The position numbers and the translations under genes were made by a program. This document shows, in pieces, positions 60,487 through 64,000 of a DNA stretch of 64,000 nucleotides (positions within the stretch are counted from its first letter, which is position 1; every line of letters starts with the position of its first letter). The notes beneath the pieces are model-generated. The model did no database searches, had not been told where the DNA came from, and saw only the letters and a program-made list of their open reading frames with translations. This DNA is from CAZXSK01 sp964642855 (GTDB lineage Bacteria; Planctomycetota; Phycisphaerae; SM23-33): assembly GCA_964642855.1 (NCBI GenBank), contig CAZXSK010000013.1, positions 1 through 64,000 on the forward strand, given 5' to 3'.

Positions 60487-61602
60487 TCATGCGAACTTGT
60501 CGTAGTACTGGCGATCCACGTCGATGCCCTTGTCCTTGAGCACCTCGGCTGCGGCGTCGATCATGCCCGGCGAGCCGCACAGGTAAGCTTCCATGTCGCT
60601 GCCGTCCCCCACGCGCCGATCGAGGACTTCGGTCACCAGCCCCTGGTCTCCGTCCCAGTCGGGTCCGGGGTCCTCGCAGGACAGGGCGGGAACGTAGTCG
60701 AACCAGTCGAGTTCCTCCGCCAGCTGCGAGAGCTCGTCTTCCAGGAACATGTCCCGCGGATTGACCGCACCGAAGAAGTAGGTCGTCTTCTTGTTGGCGA
60801 TGTCGTGTTCCTTCATGTGCCGCAGGATCGACCAGAACGGAGCCATGCCCGAACCGCCGGCGATCCAGACCATCTCGCGGTCTGTCTGCTGGATCTCGAA
60901 GTCCCCGTACGGCCCGGAGAAGGTGACCTCGTCACCTTCCTTGAGATGCTCGAAGACCCAGGTCGTGCAGATGCCCCCGGGCACCAGGCGGACCATCAGC
61001 TCGACATGCTGCCTGTCGCTGGGTGGCGAGGAGATGCTGTATGCCCGGAAGACGCTCTCCGGGTTGTCGCCGTACGGCGGGGCTTCGAGCTGGACATACT
61101 GTCCGGGCGTGAACTCGATGGTCTCCGGCTCGATGAGCTTGAACCGCAGCTCTTTGATGTCGTGGGTCAGGTCGCGGATCATCTCGACGGTCGCCCGGAA
61201 CTCCTTGACGCGGAAGAGCTCCTCGGGGACCTCGATCTTCATGTCATTGCGGACCTTCAGCTGGCAGGAGATCCGCACATTGTCCGCAATTTCCTCGGCC
61301 GAGAGGAGCGGCTCTTCCGTGGGCGCCACCGGCCCGCCGCCGTCGAGGACCTTCACCTTGCAGTAAGCACACGTGCCCTTGCCCCCGCAGGCGGAGGGTA
61401 TGAACAGGCCCTGGCTTTTCAGCGAAGTCAGCAGCGAACTGCCGCCCTCGATCTCCAGACGCTCCTCCCCCTCGTTGATGTCAATCGCGCAGATGCCGTA
61501 GTTGACGAGGTACCGCTCGGCCAGCAGAAGCAGGGCGGCCAGGACGGTTGTCAGCGCACAGGCTGCGACCGCTGCAAGCAGTACCGACGTGAATGCATCC
61601 AT
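60487..61602 (-). CDS. nqrF: Na+-translocating NADH:quinone reductase subunit F
   Basis: A 371-aa subunit that takes electrons from NADH to FAD and a [2Fe-2S] centre. It has one N-terminal membrane helix, the ferredoxin-like site CGGKGTCAYCKVKV with a further Cys in ISCQL, an FAD-binding RAYSISSPP and an NADH-binding GGSGMAPFWSIL ... YLCGSPGM. AGGAG precedes the ATG. It is the last subunit gene in the order B, C, D, E, F and distinguishes Nqr from Rnf. Confidence 0.94.
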   Translation of the reverse strand: MDAFTSVLLAAVAACALTTVLAALLLLAERYLVNYGICAIDINEGEERLEIEGGSSLLTSLKSQGLFIPSACGGKGTCAYCKVKVLDGGGPVAPTEEPLLSAEEIADNVRISCQLKVRNDMKIEVPEELFRVKEFRATVEMIRDLTHDIKELRFKLIEPETIEFTPGQYVQLEAPPYGDNPESVFRAYSISSPPSDRQHVELMVRLVPGGICTTWVFEHLKEGDEVTFSGPYGDFEIQQTDREMVWIAGGSGMAPFWSILRHMKEHDIANKKTTYFFGAVNPRDMFLEDELSQLAEELDWFDYVPALSCEDPGPDWDGDQGLVTEVLDRRVGDGSDMEAYLCGSPGMIDAAAEVLKDKGIDVDRQYYDKFA

Positions 61603-61618
61603 ACCGGGTCGCTCCTGG

Positions 61619-62266
61619 TTAGAGTTTGATCATGCCCTGGAACACGGTGAACGCCATCGCCATGATCGCCGTGATGATCAGCGTAATGCCCGGGCCCTCC
61701 AGGGCGGCGGGAATCTTGGCCTTCTTCAGGCGCTCGCGAATGCCGGCCATGATGATGATCGCAATGAACCAGCCCAGCCCGCTGCCGAAGCCGAACATCA
61801 GCACCTCGACCAGGCCGTACCCTTTGGCCTGCACATCGTTGACCATGAACAGCGACGCACCGAGGATCGCGCAGTTGACGGTGATCAGCGGCAGGAAGAT
61901 GCCCAGCGAGAAGTAGAGCGTCTGGCTGACGCGCTCGATGACCATTTCCATCAGTTGCACAAACGCCGCGATCACCACGATGAACAGAATGAGCTTGAGG
62001 CTCTCGGCGGGCACGTTGTAGGCCTTGAGGGGCACGAGCAGGTAGACGTACAGCAGGTAGTTCAGCACGCTGGTGCAGGTGGTCACGAACACCACCGCCA
62101 GGCCCATGCCGAACGCAGCCTTGAGCTGTCGGGAAATCGACAGAAACGGACACATGCCCAGAAACCGCGTCAGCAGGATGTTCGATGTGAACGTCGCCGA
62201 CAGCAGGATCAACAGCATCTGCACGAGCATGCCCGGATCGTTGGTCGTCGCCTGGGAGAGGATCAT
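61619..62266 (-). CDS. nqrE: Na+-translocating NADH:quinone reductase subunit E
   Basis: A 215-aa membrane subunit with six helices, shared with RnfA. Motifs: TFTSNILLTRFLGMCPFLSIS, where the Cys belongs to the intramembrane iron site, and GLGWFIAIIIMAGIRERL. The ATG overlaps the nqrD stop by 4 bp. Confidence 0.93.
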   Translation of the reverse strand: MILSQATTNDPGMLVQMLLILLSATFTSNILLTRFLGMCPFLSISRQLKAAFGMGLAVVFVTTCTSVLNYLLYVYLLVPLKAYNVPAESLKLILFIVVIAAFVQLMEMVIERVSQTLYFSLGIFLPLITVNCAILGASLFMVNDVQAKGYGLVEVLMFGFGSGLGWFIAIIIMAGIRERLKKAKIPAALEGPGITLIITAIMAMAFTVFQGMIKL

Positions 62267-62940
62267 TTCGAGCCCTCCTTCTGCGCTTCAAGCCTCAGCG
62301 AGTACCAGCGGGCGATCCAGACGGCAATCGCCAGCAGGAAGAACGCCCCGGCCGGGGTGACCATGATCGTCCACTGACGCCAGATGCGATCGTAATTGCC
62401 CGGATCGTCGGTCCACAGGAACGGAATCCGGATCATCCAGGGCGTGTTCTTCAGCAGCGTCCCGAAGCCCAGAATCTCGCGGACGATCGCGATCGACAGC
62501 AGGATGAACGAGTAACCCAGGCCCGCGCCGAGCCCGTCGAGCGTCGAGACGAGCACCTTGTTCTTGTTGGCGAACGCTTCGAGGCGACCCAGCACGATGC
62601 AGTTGGTGATGATCAGGCCGACGTAGGCGGCGATGTCCTTGTGCGTATCGAAGAAGAACGCCCGGAAGACAATGTCCACCACGATGACGTACACCGCGAT
62701 GATCAGCACCTGGATCATGATCCGGATGCGGTTGGGCGTGTAGTTGCGGAGCAGGCTGACGGTCAGGCTGCTCATGGTCGTCGCCCAGATCAGCCCGAGG
62801 CACATCAGCAGGGTGTTGAACACAAGATTCGTCACCGCCAGCGCCGAGCAGATGCCCAGCACCTGCCGGAAGATCGGATTCTCTTCCCAGCACTGGCTCA
62901 ACAGCGCCTGTTTGGGTCCGAGGGTGTCCTGGGGTGGCAT
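62263..62940 (-). CDS. nqrD: Na+-translocating NADH:quinone reductase subunit D
   Basis: A 225-aa membrane subunit, homologous to RnfE. Motifs: ENPIFRQVLGICSALAVTN, with the Cys of the Fe site, GLIITNCIVLGRLEAFANKN and DGLGAGLGYSFILLSIAIVREILG. Together NqrD and NqrE form the central Fe-binding pair of the pump. Confidence 0.93.
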   Translation of the reverse strand: MPPQDTLGPKQALLSQCWEENPIFRQVLGICSALAVTNLVFNTLLMCLGLIWATTMSSLTVSLLRNYTPNRIRIMIQVLIIAVYVIVVDIVFRAFFFDTHKDIAAYVGLIITNCIVLGRLEAFANKNKVLVSTLDGLGAGLGYSFILLSIAIVREILGFGTLLKNTPWMIRIPFLWTDDPGNYDRIWRQWTIMVTPAGAFFLLAIAVWIARWYSLRLEAQKEGSK

Positions 62941-62950
62941 GGTTCGGTCC

Positions 62951-63709
62951 TTATTCGCTGTCAGTGTCCGGTCTGGCGTCGTTGGGGTCGGGCATGTCGA
63001 TCAGTCCCGCATCGGCAGCGGCCCGGCGGAACCGGGCGATCCGCAGATTCAGGAACGCCTCCACCGCCGTTGAGGTGCCCGTGGCACCGGTGATGGCGTC
63101 GACGGAGTACCGCTCCTCCCCGCTGGAGGCTGCCTCCCCGCCGATCAGGATGTATCGACTGTCGCGGATCGGCTGGGGTGGGATGGTCAGCCCGCGGAAC
63201 TGGTCTCGCCATTTCTCTTCGGTGATCCTCCCGCCGAGTCCGGGCGTTTCCTGGTGTCGCAAGAAGTAGATCCCCAGCACCTTGCGCGTGTCGGGTGTCA
63301 CCGCCAGCAGGCCGTCGATCTGCGCCCAGAAGCCCACCCCGCCGATGGGCAAGGCGTAGCCCATCAACGATCGGCCGGCGTCGGGGTCCTCGCGATACGC
63401 CGCGTACGTTGTGGCTTCGGTGTCGGGGTCGCCGTCATTGAAGACCACGCCCGTCTCGGGGTCCACGAGTTTCGGCCCGACCGGCTCGACATGCCGGCGG
63501 AACAGGTCGGCGACCTGGTCGTCGGTCAGCTGCCTGCCCTCGTGGAGGTTCAATGCCTCGATGACCGCCCGCTGCCGGGCCAGGCGCTCATTGCGCTCCA
63601 CGATCCACTGCGTCGCTGCATGCATGCTCATGATCGCCCCGGTGAAGGCCATCGAGACCACGGCGGCGTAGAACATGACGTACAGCGGATGTTTGGTGTT
63701 GAGTTTCAT
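62951..63709 (-). CDS. nqrC: Na+-translocating NADH:quinone reductase subunit C
   Basis: A 252-aa FMN-binding subunit. One N-terminal helix (YVMFYAAVVSMAFTGAIMSM) anchors a periplasmic domain with the flavinylation site DAITGATGTSTAV, in which a Thr carries covalent FMN, and an ETPGLGG motif. The ATG at 63709 overlaps the nqrB stop by 4 bp; the frame to 63844 is inside nqrB. Confidence 0.92.
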   Translation of the reverse strand: MKLNTKHPLYVMFYAAVVSMAFTGAIMSMHAATQWIVERNERLARQRAVIEALNLHEGRQLTDDQVADLFRRHVEPVGPKLVDPETGVVFNDGDPDTEATTYAAYREDPDAGRSLMGYALPIGGVGFWAQIDGLLAVTPDTRKVLGIYFLRHQETPGLGGRITEEKWRDQFRGLTIPPQPIRDSRYILIGGEAASSGEERYSVDAITGATGTSTAVEAFLNLRIARFRRAAADAGLIDMPDPNDARPDTDSE

Positions 63710-64000
63710 CGGTCGCCCTCCGCGCCTGCGGCCTTCCGCTTGCGGCGGTCCTGCCACGCCTGGGCACCGAGGTCCAGCAGGGGGGCAACCATGTTGCCCA
63801 GCAGTATCGAGAATGTCGCGGCCGCAACGAAAGGCCCTTGCCATCGCAGGAAGACCACGAGGAAGCCGATCAGGAAGCCATAGGCGATACGCGCGGAGTC
63901 CTGCTTGGGAGCGCTGACCGGTTCGGTGATCATGAACACGGCTGCGTAGAGCGTCGTGCCGGACAGAAGCTGCCAGGCAACCGGGGGCACCTCGCCCACG
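63706..64000 (-). CDS. nqrB: Na+-translocating NADH:quinone reductase subunit B, 3' end (partial)
   Basis: The C-terminal 98 codons of NqrB, truncated by the window edge at 64000. Two helices are seen (LLSGTTLYAAVFMITEPVSA and YGFLIGFLVVFLRW), a typical end with SAPKQDSARIAYG and PFVAAATFSILLGNMVAPLLDL. The flavinylated Thr lies upstream, outside the window. The rest of the operon (nqrA and most of nqrB) is beyond the window. Confidence 0.9.
   Translation of the reverse strand, partial: VGEVPPVAWQLLSGTTLYAAVFMITEPVSAPKQDSARIAYGFLIGFLVVFLRWQGPFVAAATFSILLGNMVAPLLDLGAQAWQDRRKRKAAGAEGDR

Noticed and set aside
60487..64000. Rnf complex rather than Nqr
   Set aside because: NqrD/E are homologous to RnfE/A, but the presence of an NqrF-type NADH/FAD/2Fe-2S subunit and lack of rnfB/rnfC support Nqr.

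Overview
The window is GC-rich and densely coded, and reads as part of a metagenome-assembled genome of a planctomycete, most likely near class Phycisphaerae. The grounds are a HYExAFE-family protein, a DUF4091/CBM9-like surface lipoprotein, a ThiD2-ThiE fusion, many exported proteins without recognisable families, and two scaffold gaps of exactly 100 N. No tRNA, rRNA, CRISPR array, insertion sequence or prophage was seen. The identification rests on gene content alone.

Layout. 15-3851 (minus): tagaturonate epimerase UxaE with a small exported protein, and 6-phosphogluconate dehydrogenase. 4261-8349 (plus): metallophosphoesterase overlapped by a HicB-like protein, then a very acidic protein directly in front of a GAF histidine kinase, then a CBS-pair protein. 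8384-8665: 30-bp tandem repeats, an assembly break and a strong promoter in front of a YkgJ-like protein, hisS and a HYExAFE protein. 11191-12146: small membrane proteins, two of them paralogous. 12185-19195 (minus): an overlapping operon of a large membrane protein, an ABC-2 ATPase, a double ABC-2 permease and a HEAT-repeat protein. 20288-22584: GT39 glycosyltransferase with a lipid-A-synthase N-terminal-like protein. 22950-25592: gyrA. 25938-28055: two exported coiled-coil proteins. 28099-34513 (minus): DHH phosphoesterase, FHA-GAF histidine kinase, MBL hydrolase, a two-domain NDK-like protein and LeuC. 34837-41620: PilZ protein, a glyA-thiD2/thiE-isomerase operon, PH-domain membrane protein, class IV aminotransferase (PabC-like) and Nif3/YqfO. 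41636-53361 (minus): tmk, holB, an ABC exporter with a PDZ-like insertion, GT39, a DUF4091 lipoprotein, a tetratricopeptide-like protein and pabB, which is broken by the second gap. 53472-53767: a candidate stand-alone RNA. 53799-57420 (minus): amino-acid permease fused to an EIIA domain, a GspE/PilB ATPase and a STAS protein. 57421-58131: a 711-bp intergenic region holding two opposite-facing structured leaders, each ending in an intrinsic terminator, one toward STAS-gspE and one toward zwf. 59729-64000 (minus): rubredoxin, a conserved hypothetical and nqrBCDEF, with nqrB cut by the window edge.

Functional links. zwf and gnd supply the oxidative pentose-phosphate pathway. Nqr couples NADH oxidation to sodium export. 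tmk and holB serve replication. PabB and the PabC-like enzyme suggest folate synthesis, and glyA and thiE add one-carbon and thiamin metabolism. UxaE suggests growth on galacturonate from plant or algal polysaccharides. The envelope genes (MsbA-like exporter, two GT39 enzymes, the LAB_N protein) suggest lipid or glycan decoration of the cell surface.

The most interesting signals are non-coding: the attenuator-like leader of the STAS/gspE operon with a visible terminator/antiterminator switch, the terminator-bearing leader of zwf, and the RNA between tmk and the permease. TTG starts and possible leaderless mRNAs also recur.
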